Source of the DNA: Kocuria sp.
GTDB taxonomy: Bacteria; Actinomycetota; Actinomycetes; Actinomycetales; Micrococcaceae
Assembly: GCF_030538595.1 (NCBI RefSeq)
Contig: NZ_JAUNTS010000008.1
Span: forward strand, 87,308-151,307
Direction: 5' to 3'
DNA: 64,000 bases
In this document: piece by piece, positions 29,288 to 37,289 of the stretch
Numbering within the stretch: the first letter of the stretch is position 1
How the letters are laid out: every line of letters starts with the position of its first letter
Position numbers and translations under genes: made by a program
Notes under the pieces: generated by a model
Databases searched by the model: none
Seen by the model: the letters and a program-made list of their open reading frames with translations, nothing else
Told to the model about the DNA's origin: nothing

Positions 29288-29322
29288 AACACCCCACTGA
29301 CCGGTGTGGTCAGTGGGGTGTT
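29288..29322. terminator. 15-bp perfect-stem terminator after tsf
   Basis: AACACCCCACTGACC, loop GGTGT, then the exact complement. On the minus strand it follows the tsf stop by 22 nt, which separates rpsB-tsf from pyrH. Confidence 0.85.
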
Positions 29323-29343
29323 TGCCCGGTGAAAGCTCAGGAA

Positions 29344-30174
29344 TCAGGAGCCCACGCGGAACCGAGCGAAACCGGTTGCGGTGGCGCCGTTGTCGGCCAG
29401 GAACTGGCCCACGGAAACCTTGGAATCCTTGGCAAAGTCCTGATCCACCAGCACCGACTCCTTGTAAAAGCCGTTCATGCGGCCTTCCACAATCTTCGGC
29501 AGGATCTTCTCCGGCTTGCCTTCAGCCTTGGCGGTCTCCTCGGCAACGCGCTGCTCGTTGGCAACGGTCTCCGCGGGGACTTCTTCGCGGGAGAGGAAAG
29601 ACGGGGACATAGCGGCAATGTGCACGGCGACGTCGTGTGCAGCCTCGGTCACGTTCTCACCGTCAACTGCCAACAGCACGCCCACCTGGGCCGGGAGGTC
29701 CTTGGAGGTGCGGTGCAGGTAGAGCTCAACGGTCTGACCCTCAACGCGAGCGATGCGGCGAACCACAACCTTCTCACCCAGCAGCGCGCCGGTCTCGGTC
29801 ACCAGATCGGACACCTTCTGGCCGTCGATTTCGGTGGCCAGAAGGGTGTCCAGGTCGGCAACATCGTTGGCGACGGCAGCGTCCATGACCTTCTCGCCGA
29901 ACGCAATGAAGGGGTCGGCCTTGGCCACAAAGTCGGTTTCGGAGTTGACCTCAACCAGGTAGCCCTTGCCACCCTCAACGCGACCCACCACAATGCCCTC
30001 GGCGGTGGTGCGGCCTTCGCGCTTGGTCACGCCCTTCAAACCCTTGACACGGATGATCTCCAGGGCCTTCTGCTGATCGCCGTCGGCCTCGTCCAGGGCC
30101 TTCTTGACGTCGAGCATGCCGGCGCCGGTGCGCTCACGCAGTTCCTTGATGTCCTTGGCGGTGTAGTTCGCCAT
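29344..30174 (-). CDS. tsf: Elongation factor Ts
   Basis: Nucleotide exchange factor for EF-Tu. 276 residues: N-terminal UBA-like domain MANYTAKDIKELRERTGAGM-LDVKKAL, then the EF-Tu-contacting core KGYLVEVNSETDFVAK and the dimerisation region. AAGGAG 6 nt before ATG. Follows rpsB by 192 nt, normal order. Confidence 0.97.
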   Translation of the reverse strand: MANYTAKDIKELRERTGAGMLDVKKALDEADGDQQKALEIIRVKGLKGVTKREGRTTAEGIVVGRVEGGKGYLVEVNSETDFVAKADPFIAFGEKVMDAAVANDVADLDTLLATEIDGQKVSDLVTETGALLGEKVVVRRIARVEGQTVELYLHRTSKDLPAQVGVLLAVDGENVTEAAHDVAVHIAAMSPSFLSREEVPAETVANEQRVAEETAKAEGKPEKILPKIVEGRMNGFYKESVLVDQDFAKDSKVSVGQFLADNGATATGFARFRVGS

Positions 30175-30366
30175 GTGTCAGCTCCTTGTTCGTTCGTGTC
30201 CGCGGTGCAGATGCGCTGACCGCGGGTGTCCCAGGAGGCATGATGCGTTCCTGAAACAAAGAAAAGTTGAACGGAAGGGGACGTGTTGGCACGTCCCGTG
30301 ATCCCCGAATGCCTCCCCACCTGCACACACGTGTGACAAGTGAGGAGGCAATCCTCGGGGTGAAAA

Positions 30367-31257
30367 TCACTCGGCGGAAGTGGCCTCAGCAACAACCTCA
30401 GCGGCCTCCACTGCTTCCTCAGCAGCTTCGGTTTCCTCGACAGCTTCCACTGCCTCCGCGGTGGTCTCAGCTTCGGCGGCAGCCTTCTCAGCGTTGTGCT
30501 GTTCCAGCAGCTCGCGCTCCCACTCAGCCATGGGCTCCTCGGCAGCACCTTCAGCGCCACCCTTACCGGAGCGGGCCAACAGACCCTCGGCGACGGCGTC
30601 GGCCACCACGCGGGTCAGCAGGTTGACCGAGCGAATGGCGTCGTCGTTGCCCGGGATGGGGAAGGTGACCTCATCGGGATCGCAGTTGGTGTCCAGGATG
30701 GCCACCACCGGGATGCCCAGCTTCTGAGCCTCGTCAATGGCCAGGTGCTCCTTCTTGGTGTCAACAATCCACACCATGGAAGGGGTCTTGGTCAGATTGC
30801 GGATACCGCCCAGGGTGCGCTCCAGCTTTTCCTTCTCCCGGCGCAGCAGCAGCAGTTCCTTCTTGGTGTATTGCGAACCCGCAACGTCCTCGAAGTCGAT
30901 CTGCTCCAGTTCCTTCATGCGGTCGATCCGCTTGGAGACGGTCTGGAAGTTGGTCAACATACCGCCCAACCAGCGGTGGTTGACGTAAGGCATGTTCACG
31001 CGGGTGGCCTGCTCGGCAATGGCCTCCTGGGCCTGCTTCTTGGTACCCACGAACAGGATGGTGCCGCCGTGTGCCACGGTGGACTTGACGGCCTCGAACG
31101 CGCGGTCAATGTAGGACAGCGAGTTCTGCAGGTCAATGATGTAGATGCCGTTGCGCTCGGTGAGGATGAATCGCTTCATCTTCGGGTTCCAGCGGCGGGT
31201 CTGGTGGCCAAAGTGCACGCCGCTGTCCAACAGCTGGCGCATGGTGACGACTGGCAT
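30367..31257 (-). CDS. rpsB: 30S ribosomal protein S2
   Basis: 296 residues from ATG 31257 ([26 protein letters not shown] 7 nt upstream). Conserved [36 protein letters not shown] and [20 protein letters not shown]. Residues ~235-296 form a Glu/Ala-rich acidic tail, common in actinobacterial S2. Upstream open frame to 31377 is not family-like. First gene of rpsB-tsf. Confidence 0.97.
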   Translation of the reverse strand: MPVVTMRQLLDSGVHFGHQTRRWNPKMKRFILTERNGIYIIDLQNSLSYIDRAFEAVKSTVAHGGTILFVGTKKQAQEAIAEQATRVNMPYVNHRWLGGMLTNFQTVSKRIDRMKELEQIDFEDVAGSQYTKKELLLLRREKEKLERTLGGIRNLTKTPSMVWIVDTKKEHLAIDEAQKLGIPVVAILDTNCDPDEVTFPIPGNDDAIRSVNLLTRVVADAVAEGLLARSGKGGAEGAAEEPMAEWERELLEQHNAEKAAAEAETTAEAVEAVEETEAAEEAVEAAEVVAEATSAE

Positions 31258-31894
31258 GGTCGTTCTCCTTGATGAGATGTGCTCGCGCACCCCTGGTCCG
31301 GGGAAACGGAACACGGTTGGTGGTTGTCGGCCTCTTCCGGCGGAAGGACCCCTGGCACGTTGCGGCCGCTGCCCCAAGGCTCAGGGCAGTTTCCACTCAC
31401 CACCCGCTCTCCTTGTGGAGGGCGGGACCGTGGCGTGTGGGCCGCGCGTCCGCGCTCCTCCGGTTTCAGCCGGTGGTTTGACGGACAGCACGACGACGAC
31501 GTGCGCGAAGTCAGCATCTGGCCTGAAGTCCCGTCCTGCTCGCGGGTTCCCAACCCCTGAGAAGTCTCTACCGGTAGATGAGATCTTTCGGCAGGTGACA
31601 TCTCTTGGGTGAAAAACGCGGGCACAACAAGACACACAGTTCAGACACTGCGGCGTCCAACTGTACTACAGATCGGCCTGCACTGGATGACTGGATTGTC
31701 TGCCTGAGCCCGGAAGAAGTGCGGCCAGCTGCCCCCGCTGCATTGGGCACGTGGTCTGCCGCTGAGCCAGGCAAGTACCACGTCACGCGGCACCACCTCC
31801 ACAGGCGGTTTTTTGTGCCGAGGTGCGGGGGTAAATATCCACACATCACAACCAGCCCTGGTGACCCTGCCAAGCCGTGGGCCACGGTGAGGGC
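31258..31894. other. Divergent non-coding region between rpsB and M23 gene
   Basis: About 635 bp without a supportable gene. It should hold the promoters of rpsB-tsf (leftward) and the M23 peptidase (rightward), plus any rpsB mRNA leader. I see a perfect palindrome TCTACCGGTAGA near 31567 and a run of six T after a GC-rich arm near 31809-31814, but no reliable -35/-10 pair. Confidence 0.4.
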
Positions 31895-32569
31895 ATGAAA
31901 ACCACATCACGTTTTGTGCGCGACTGGATGGCCCTCAGTCTTGTGCCGGTGCTGCTCGTTGTTGCCGCAGGACTACTGGCTGTGACGGCACCCCCATCCA
32001 GCTGGTTGGCCCAACCTGCCACGGCGGCGCCACCACCGAATACTCCTGCGTCCCTGACCACGGCCAGTGGTTCCGTGGAATCAGCGCTGCTGGCTGTGCC
32101 ACCGCGAGCACCTGCACGCAGCGGCCAGGAGGCCGCACTGGCCAAGCATAGGGGCCAGTGGGAATCCCCCACTGGCGGTGCACCCAGAGTGGCCAAGGAC
32201 TTCCAGCCACCAGCCAAGCGATGGCTCTCCGGCCACCGCGGCGTTGACCTGACGGTGGCTTGGGATGGGCGTGTCTACGCACCGGCAGATGGCACGGTCT
32301 CCCACGTGGGCACGGTGGTGGACCGCAACACCATCACGATTGATCACGGAGACGGTCTGCGCTCCAGCTTTGAACCGGTGGACAGCGACTTGAAACGTGG
32401 AGAACGTGTCCGCAAGGGTCAGCTGATTGGCATTCTGGAAAACGGCAATCACTGCATGTTCTCCATTCGAGCCTGCGTACATTGGGGTGTTCGGCTGGGC
32501 GATGATTACGTGAATCCGTTGCAGTTCATCGGGGCCTTTTTGCCCTCGGTCTTGCTGCCAGTTCCCTAG
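31895..32569 (+). CDS. Secreted M23 family peptidase (lysostaphin-type fold)
   Basis: 224 residues from ATG 31895 (MKTTSRFVRDWMALSL; GGTGAGG just upstream). N-terminal signal/anchor helix (VPVLLVVAAGLLAVTAPPSS), an Ala/Pro-rich stretch, then an M23 core from about residue 110: HRGVDLTVAWDGRVYAPADG, VSHVGTVVDRNTITIDHGDG, VRKGQLIGIL and CVHWGVRLGDDYVNPLQFI. The usual LxH-x-H zinc motif reads HCMF...ACVHWG, so it is divergent and may not be catalytic. Its position next to rpsB is common in Micrococcales. Confidence 0.82.
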   Translation: MKTTSRFVRDWMALSLVPVLLVVAAGLLAVTAPPSSWLAQPATAAPPPNTPASLTTASGSVESALLAVPPRAPARSGQEAALAKHRGQWESPTGGAPRVAKDFQPPAKRWLSGHRGVDLTVAWDGRVYAPADGTVSHVGTVVDRNTITIDHGDGLRSSFEPVDSDLKRGERVRKGQLIGILENGNHCMFSIRACVHWGVRLGDDYVNPLQFIGAFLPSVLLPVP

Positions 32570-32662
32570 CGCGGCCACCGGTCAGACTGACCGGAAGCCA
32601 CCGTTGCGGGACCCACCCGGCGCCGCTCGAACACAAGGTGGTTATCCACGTCTCAACAATCC

Positions 32663-32692
32663 TTGACGTGCAAGTCAGAGCGCGTCTAGTCT
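32663..32692 (+). promoter_or_regulatory. Candidate sigma-A promoter
   Basis: TTGACG (32663-32668), 18-nt spacer, TAGTCT (32687-32692). The expected start site is at 32699-32701, that is at or next to ATG 32700, which implies a leaderless mRNA. Confidence 0.55.
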
Positions 32693-32699
32693 GCGAAAC

Positions 32700-32783
32700 A
32701 TGACTCGACATAGAGTTATCCTCGCCAAGAAGAACCTCATAAAAAAGCTGCAATTCCCCAGCCTGACGCTCATTGTTGGGTGA
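32700..32783 (+). CDS. Possible 27-residue leaderless basic micro-protein
   Basis: MTRHRVILAKKNLIKKL followed by ten mostly hydrophobic residues. It begins about where the promoter above would start transcription and ends 5 nt before the ATG of the 85-codon-class membrane protein gene. No ribosome-binding site of its own. It may be a leader peptide or merely a chance frame; it has six basic residues in 17. Confidence 0.3.
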   Translation: MTRHRVILAKKNLIKKLQFPSLTLIVG

Positions 32784-32788
32784 CGATC

Positions 32789-33037
32789 ATGCCTATCACC
32801 TACAAGTATTGGCTCGCCATCATCATCAGTGGCGTTCTTCTCTTGAGCGGCATTGGAGGGATGATTTTGATGTTCTTCCAGCCGTGGGCATCGTGTGAGT
32901 ACGGAGACGTCCCAGCCGAGTGCGCCCTGTCACCCACCGCCGCCATGGTCCAAGCTATCTTTGCTCTCACGGCACTAGCTGGCTGCGTGGCGCTGCTGAT
33001 CACCAATTGGAAACTCAGTCAGGTGAAGACTCGCTGA
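32789..33037 (+). CDS. Small two-helix membrane protein, unknown function
   Basis: 82 residues from ATG 32789 (MPITYKYWLAI; GGGTGA 5 nt upstream); an in-frame GTG at 32780 adds three residues. Two membrane helices (LAIIISGVLLLSGIGGMILM and MVQAIFALTALAGCVALLIT) flank a loop with two Cys (ASCEYGDVPAECALSP) likely disulfide-linked outside. I do not recognise the family. Confidence 0.6.
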   Translation: MPITYKYWLAIIISGVLLLSGIGGMILMFFQPWASCEYGDVPAECALSPTAAMVQAIFALTALAGCVALLITNWKLSQVKTR

Positions 33038-33097
33038 CGGGGGCTGCGGCAGGGCGAGTGACCTGAAATCACCCCGGGCAAGTCCGCGTCCGGTGCG

Positions 33098-33412
33098 CTA
33101 CATCAGCAAGTCTTGCCCATCAACACGCGTCTCCCAAAACTCGAACTGCACGTGTATGTACGGTTCAACAACGTGTTGCACCTCCTCGGACAAGGCAAGT
33201 CCCTCCGTCAACGCCTGTTGCCTTCGAGAAATCGACGGCCACCCACGTTGCTCGTCGTAGTCCGTGGCGAACGACTGTGACCACGCTCGAACTCTCGCCG
33301 TGAGCTCTGGCCCCAGAGATAACTCGTCTTCCGCCAGCGGGCCTTCCGGGCCGAAAAACGGCCAAGGGCAACCGTAGTCATTGAACATACGAACAGTTCC
33401 CTGACCCGTCAT
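33098..33412 (-). CDS. Small acidic protein, candidate immunity protein
   Basis: 104 residues from ATG 33412 (MTGQGTVRMFNDYGCPWPFF); a TTG two codons upstream is also open. Acidic, Trp/Phe-rich, no membrane segment, no family I recognise. Its start overlaps the stop of the upstream toxin-like gene as TGATG with GGGGGTGG upstream, so the two are coupled. Size, acidity and pairing fit an immunity protein for the neighbouring toxin-like domain; this is inference. Confidence 0.5.
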   Translation of the reverse strand: MTGQGTVRMFNDYGCPWPFFGPEGPLAEDELSLGPELTARVRAWSQSFATDYDEQRGWPSISRRQQALTEGLALSEEVQHVVEPYIHVQFEFWETRVDGQDLLM

Positions 33413-33948
33413 CAGCAACCACCCCCTGGAATCGACGTAATGACTCGGCGATTGTTCGTCGAGATCACCACACGGGGGTAGAAGGTCTTAAACACCTGGC
33501 CACGGGTGTTGCGAACTTGGATGGGTGTTGTGTAGCAAAACTTCCCGCCACCTTGATTCGCATACTTTGACGGTGCGGCCAGCGATTGCCTTGTTGCGAA
33601 GTCCATAAAGTCGTCCCAGTTGCCCCTCATCGGCGACATGCGGTTCGTCCAATCAACCTGGTGTCGTGCTCGTATATGCCGGTACCCATGGCTTGCTGGA
33701 GCGCCGCACTGCAATGTAATCCTCCCACCAGAAAAACTGTCACGTTTCGCAGCCTGGTAGGTGGTCACCACGTAGTTTTCCCGCTTCAGAGTGTTGCAGT
33801 TCAGCGAGCTGGTGAAGATCGTCACGGCTCTGGACCTCAGTCTCAGTGAGCTCTTGGGACCGAGCATCCTCCAGGCGCAGCAAAACCCCGCGATGAACTT
33901 GTCACCACGGGGCTGAGGTAGGGCAGTGGGGCTTGAACCCACAACCAA
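33412..33948 (-). CDS. Orphan toxin-like C-terminal domain, 5' end truncated
   Basis: The open frame reaches 33948, but the first ~34 codons lie in the tRNA-derived repeat 33846-33957 and are probably not native. A GTG near 33771 (then TTYQAAKRDSFSGGRI) is a plausible present start. The body has HGYRHIRARHQVDW and ends FYPRVVISTNNRRVITSIPG, which resembles the His-rich and C-terminal strands of BECR-type RNase tips of polymorphic toxins. No secretion or delivery domain remains. Likely the leftover tip of a larger toxin gene with its immunity gene downstream. Confidence 0.45.
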   Translation of the reverse strand: MVVGSSPTALPQPRGDKFIAGFCCAWRMLGPKSSLRLRSRAVTIFTSSLNCNTLKRENYVVTTYQAAKRDSFSGGRITLQCGAPASHGYRHIRARHQVDWTNRMSPMRGNWDDFMDFATRQSLAAPSKYANQGGGKFCYTTPIQVRNTRGQVFKTFYPRVVISTNNRRVITSIPGGGC

Positions 33949-33957
33949 AGGATTATG
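33846..33957 (-). repeat. Left copy of tRNA-derived direct repeat (att-like)
   Basis: About 112 bp, roughly 85 percent identical by eye to 34625-34739. It contains the 3' half of the CAT tRNA (T-arm, anticodon-loop side and part of the acceptor: GTGGGGCTTGAACCCAC and CCAAAGGATTATG) plus ~75 bp of downstream terminator sequence. It breaks off just after the anticodon, so it cannot be a functional tRNA. Confidence 0.8.
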
Positions 33958-33970
33958 CGACTATCTGTAG

Positions 33971-33976
33971 TACACT
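33971..33976 (+). promoter_or_regulatory. Candidate -10 box of a leaderless toxin-antitoxin operon
   Basis: TACACT fits TANNNT and lies 7 nt before ATG 33983, so transcription would start at the codon. There is no ribosome-binding site before this ATG. The box overlaps the dyad TGTAGTACAC, a possible autorepression site. No good -35. Confidence 0.4.
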
Positions 33977-33982
33977 TTTTGC

Positions 33983-34252
33983 ATGGCACTTGAGTTTGCC
34001 TCGACCGTTGACCGACACGGCATTCCGCGCGCCGACACGTTGCACGCGATGCTCAACGCCGAAGCATCAGCGGAGGTGGAAGGCCGCCCAGGTGAAACCA
34101 CCATGGTCTACGTCGGGCACCCGCATCCACAAACGGATCGGTGGCTTGAGGTCATCGCGGCGCACCGCCCACCTCGCACCATCACAGTTTTCCACTCCAT
34201 GCCACTGACAGATCAGTACCGATATCTCCTCCAGGAAGGGAAATCGTCATGA
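33983..34252 (+). CDS. Small protein, candidate toxin of a toxin-antitoxin pair
   Basis: 89 residues: MALEFASTVDRHGIPRADTL, HAMLNAEASAEVEG, TMVYVGHPHPQTDRWLEVIA and TITVFHSMPLTDQYRYLL. A short alpha/beta protein with the VGxPxPQxxRxLEVI...VFHxMP pattern that I associate with small BrnT-like toxins encoded before CopG-type antitoxins in actinobacteria; not certain. Stop overlaps the next start as ATGA, so the two are coupled. The pair sits between the two tRNA-derived repeats. Confidence 0.6.
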   Translation: MALEFASTVDRHGIPRADTLHAMLNAEASAEVEGRPGETTMVYVGHPHPQTDRWLEVIAAHRPPRTITVFHSMPLTDQYRYLLQEGKSS

Positions 34253-34587
34253 GCCAGACCGATTACGACGACCTGGCCGACCAGGCCGAGCGCGGACAAC
34301 TTTCAACCAAGCCTGGCACTATCCGCCGCGGCTCGGCTGCTGCAGCCGAGGCACGAAAAGCCCTTCTGGAAGCCGCTGATGCAGCCACCATTGAAGAACT
34401 GTCAGCAATACCCTTGGGCCGACCCACGCTCCGGAGCACCAAACCCGGCCCCTCGCCGATTCTTCAAGTCCGCGTCCCCCAGGACCTCAAGGACCGTGTC
34501 GCGGCCATAGCTCAGCGCGAGCACCGCAACGAATCAGAGATCGTCCGTGAAGCTCTCGCAAACTGGGTAACGCGCAAAGGCGCCTAA
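34249..34587 (+). CDS. Ribbon-helix-helix (CopG-type) protein, candidate antitoxin
   Basis: 112 residues. The C-terminal half is a ribbon-helix-helix DNA-binding domain: LQVRVPQDLKDRVAAIAQRE then HRNESEIVREALANWVTRKG. The N-terminal half (DYDDLADQAERGQLSTKPGT, GSAAAAEARKALLEAA) would be the partner-binding part. Domain order and coupling with the upstream gene fit a type II antitoxin that also represses its operon. AAGGGAAATCGTC precedes the ATG. Confidence 0.72.
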   Translation: MSQTDYDDLADQAERGQLSTKPGTIRRGSAAAAEARKALLEAADAATIEELSAIPLGRPTLRSTKPGPSPILQVRVPQDLKDRVAAIAQREHRNESEIVREALANWVTRKGA

Positions 34588-34624
34588 CTACCCCGATACG
34601 CTGCGGAGTTCAACATCTCGCTTG

Positions 34625-34739
34625 GTGAGCTCCTGGGACCCAGCATCCTCCAGGCACGGCAAAGCCTCCGCGGTGACCTTGTCACCACGGGGACTGAAGT
34701 AGGGCGAGTGGGGCTTGAACCCACGACCAAAGGATTATG
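34625..34739 (-). repeat. Right copy of tRNA-derived direct repeat, including tRNA terminator
   Basis: Extends from the 3' half of the intact CAT tRNA through ~75 bp downstream, including a hairpin 34668-34690 (CCGCGGTGA paired with TCACCACGG) that may terminate the tRNA transcript. Its partner is 33846-33957. The 670 bp between hold only the candidate toxin-antitoxin pair. Confidence 0.8.
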
Positions 34740-34773
34740 AGTCCTCTGCTCTGACCAGCTGAGCTATCGCCCC
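34700..34773 (-). tRNA. tRNA with CAT anticodon (Met or Ile2)
   Basis: Cloverleaf on the minus strand: acceptor GGGGCGA pairing TCGCCCT, D-arm GCTC...GAGC, anticodon loop GACTCATAATC, T-arm GTGGG-TTCAAGC-CCCAC. 74 nt without encoded CCA. CAT can be elongator Met or lysidine-modified Ile2; the sequence alone does not let me decide. Confidence 0.93.
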
Positions 34774-34823
34774 TTGGACGTCGTTGTCGGCAGCTCACGT
34801 GGCACCGACAACGACGGCGGCCC

Positions 34824-36161
34824 CTAGCCTATCGGAGTCTGCGGGTCATCCAGCATCGGCCAGTTGGCCAGAAGCCTCGCTGGGTCTGCTCCGCGGTACA
34901 TACGCTCAAAGGCTTCCACCGTGGCGCCGAAGCTGTGCTGTTCCACCAGTTTCCGGCTGGCCTCCCCCATGGAGCGGCGTTGCTCCACGGTTAGATTCAG
35001 AAAATCCAAGAGCTTTTCCGCAACCACGGCGTCGTCGCCCGGCGGGAAGAGCCACCCGTTGACGCCTGATTGAACCAAGTGCGGCAATGCACGCGCGTTG
35101 GCCAGCAGAACTGGCCGGGAAGCGGCCATCGCTTCCAAAGTCACCAATGACTGCAACTCTGCGGTGCCCGGTTGGGAAAAAATCTCTGCACCGAGGTAGG
35201 CCAGGCGCAGGTCGGCGTCGGAGAGAAACCCACGGAAGTTCACTCGCTCAGCAACGTCCAAGGACTGCGCCAGTTCGGCAAGTTTGTTGTACTCCCCGCC
35301 TTGTCCCACAATTTCCAGGACCGCATCCGTTTGATTCTTGATGCGAGACAACGCCCTGATCAGCACGTCAACATTTTTCTCCGGATCCAAGCGTCCCACA
35401 AAGAGGATGGTGGGGTGCTCGTGCGGCGGCAGCTGCTCCCCTGGTCGCACCTGATAATTCTGCGCATCAATTCCGTTGGACAGCGCGTACACCGGGTACG
35501 TGAAGCCGTTGGCTTTCATAGAGTCAACGGCCAACGGGGTGGGTGCGGTGACCACATCACAGTGGCTGAACACCCGGGCCATGTCTCGCCAGGAGATTTT
35601 GCGGTACATCCGCCGAATGATCCCCGGCAGGGGCAGGTGCTGTTCAATATTCTCTGGAATGAAGTGGTTGGTACCGATCAAACGGATACCGCGCCGGGCA
35701 GCCTCACGGGCGAACAGCCGTCCCAGAATGTAGTGGCATTCAACATGCACCACATCCGGGCGTACATCATCCAAGATTCGTTTGATCTCGCCGCTGACTT
35801 CCCAGGGCAAACACAGGTTGAACGTGGTGTAGGTGAAGGCTGTGTGCGAACGCAGACGGTGCTCCGTGACCCTCCCATCCATACGTCTGATGGACCGCCC
35901 CCGGCTGGGACGCGGTGCGGCCACGTGCACTCTGTGCCCACGATGAGCCATGGCCTGAGCCAGACGTCGGGAAAACTGCGAGGATCCATTGATGTCCGGC
36001 GGATAGGTTTCAGCAACCACCAAAACGGTCAACGCTCCTTGGGGCGGAACCGGCACCGCATCAAGGTCCTCAGCGGGAAGGCGGTAGTCATCCCTGATGT
36101 GTCCACGCGGATCTGGGGTGAGCTGACTGCCTACGGGATGGCCGGTACGGGGGGTCGGCAC
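34824..36161 (-). CDS. GT4 family glycosyltransferase (GT-B fold)
   Basis: 445 residues, GTG start. N-terminal GT4 domain begins LTVLVVAETYPPDINGSSQF, with SRRLAQAMAHRGHRVHV, then VHVECHYILGRLFAREAARR and IGTNHFIPENIEQHLP. The C-terminal nucleotide-sugar domain starts PTILFVGRLDPEKNVDVLI and has the family Glu pair as SQPGTAELQSLVTLEAMAAS. This resembles membrane-associated mannosyl/glucosyltransferases of actinobacterial glycolipid synthesis (PimB/MgtA-like), but acceptor and donor are not evident. It begins 6 nt after the upstream transporter gene stop. Confidence 0.88.
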   Translation of the reverse strand: MPTPRTGHPVGSQLTPDPRGHIRDDYRLPAEDLDAVPVPPQGALTVLVVAETYPPDINGSSQFSRRLAQAMAHRGHRVHVAAPRPSRGRSIRRMDGRVTEHRLRSHTAFTYTTFNLCLPWEVSGEIKRILDDVRPDVVHVECHYILGRLFAREAARRGIRLIGTNHFIPENIEQHLPLPGIIRRMYRKISWRDMARVFSHCDVVTAPTPLAVDSMKANGFTYPVYALSNGIDAQNYQVRPGEQLPPHEHPTILFVGRLDPEKNVDVLIRALSRIKNQTDAVLEIVGQGGEYNKLAELAQSLDVAERVNFRGFLSDADLRLAYLGAEIFSQPGTAELQSLVTLEAMAASRPVLLANARALPHLVQSGVNGWLFPPGDDAVVAEKLLDFLNLTVEQRRSMGEASRKLVEQHSFGATVEAFERMYRGADPARLLANWPMLDDPQTPIG

Positions 36162-36167
36162 AGAGAT

Positions 36168-37121
36168 TCAATCCTCCTGTTGTTGAGTGGGCCGGGTTTT
36201 CACGGCCCCGGGCACAATACCCAGTTCACCTGTTTTTGGGGCCCGCGCGGCGGCCAGTTTGGCCAAAACTTCCGGGTGATGCCTGGACAGGAGGCGAACC
36301 CCGGACACAGAAACGCCGCCGCTGGCTGCCAGGGCCAGCGCTGACACTGGACCAAAGTTGGCGCCGGCCTCTCCCAGCACGCTCAGACCGAGGATCACAC
36401 CCACCATGGGGTCCACCACGGTCAGTCCAGCCATGACCAGCTCGGGCGGCCCGGCAGCGTAGGCACTTTGCACCAACCAACCGCCCAGCGCCGCAGCCAC
36501 AATCAGTCCGATGAGATTGTCGTACTCAATGTTCTGCCACCAGGCTCCCGTGCCCGTCCGCAGCTGCACCGAAATTACTTTGACTTGGACCGCAACGAAT
36601 CCATAAAGCGTTCCGGCAGCGAACAGGTAAAAGAGGGCTCGATGCTGGTCCCTGAGCACCAGCATCCCGATCAACACCAGGACAATGACGCCGGCCAGTA
36701 GGTATGTCACGACGTCGGAGGCTCGGTCGGCAATGGCCACGGCGGGATCAGTGACCCTGACTGCCGTCAGCACAAAAACTGTGGCTCCACCCACACACAG
36801 GGCAATGGCCCGCCATGTTGGAGCGTTGATGGGGATTCCCACATGCCGGGAATGCAACACCGTGGTGATGACCAACCCCAGCACACCAATGGGCTGCACC
36901 ACCGTGACCGGAGCCAAACTCAGGGCAGCTACGTTGAAAACCGTACCGAACCCCAAGAGACCCAGGCCCACTGTCCAGCGCGGAGAGCGCAAGATGTGGA
37001 GGAACTGGTGCAGGGACAGTTTTCCGTCACTACGGCTGACCACTGCCACAGACTGCAGATGGGTCCCGCATGCAAGCCCCACAGCCGAGAGCACTGCCAG
37101 GCCCACAGCGATCCAAAGCAT
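36168..37121 (-). CDS. NIPA/DMT-type multi-helix membrane transporter
   Basis: 317 residues with nine to ten membrane helices (IAVGLAVLSAVGLACGTHLQ, VGLGLLGFGTVFNVAALSLA, PVTVVQPIGVLGLVITTVL ...). The repeated Ala/Gly-rich helices and the APVTVVQPIGVL-type motif resemble DMT/EamA and magnesium-transporter-like NIPA proteins. Substrate unknown. Tail is cytoplasmic and polar. Probably co-transcribed with the GT4 gene. Confidence 0.75.
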   Translation of the reverse strand: MLWIAVGLAVLSAVGLACGTHLQSVAVVSRSDGKLSLHQFLHILRSPRWTVGLGLLGFGTVFNVAALSLAPVTVVQPIGVLGLVITTVLHSRHVGIPINAPTWRAIALCVGGATVFVLTAVRVTDPAVAIADRASDVVTYLLAGVIVLVLIGMLVLRDQHRALFYLFAAGTLYGFVAVQVKVISVQLRTGTGAWWQNIEYDNLIGLIVAAALGGWLVQSAYAAGPPELVMAGLTVVDPMVGVILGLSVLGEAGANFGPVSALALAASGGVSVSGVRLLSRHHPEVLAKLAAARAPKTGELGIVPGAVKTRPTQQQED

Positions 37122-37243
37122 GCAATATCCTCTCGGAGCAATGTGGTCCTGCGGGGCTTCGTGGCGCCAGAAGCGCCTCCTGACTTGTTAGGCCAACAGT
37201 GGCAATGCTAAGGGAGAGTCACCGATATTTGCCGCAACATCAA

Positions 37244-37278
37244 AAATCCCCGGGAGTCTGCCAGACTCCCGGGGATTT
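37244..37278. terminator. Perfect 16-bp-stem terminator
   Basis: AAATCCCCGGGAGTCT (37244-37259), loop GCC, exact complement to 37278. It follows the holin-family gene on the minus strand by 12 nt and ends in T-rich sequence. Confidence 0.88.
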
Positions 37279-37289
37279 CCGGTGGATGA

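Noticed and set aside
33918..33957. A second complete tRNA gene
   Set aside because: Only the 3' half matches; after the anticodon loop the D-arm and 5' acceptor strand are missing.
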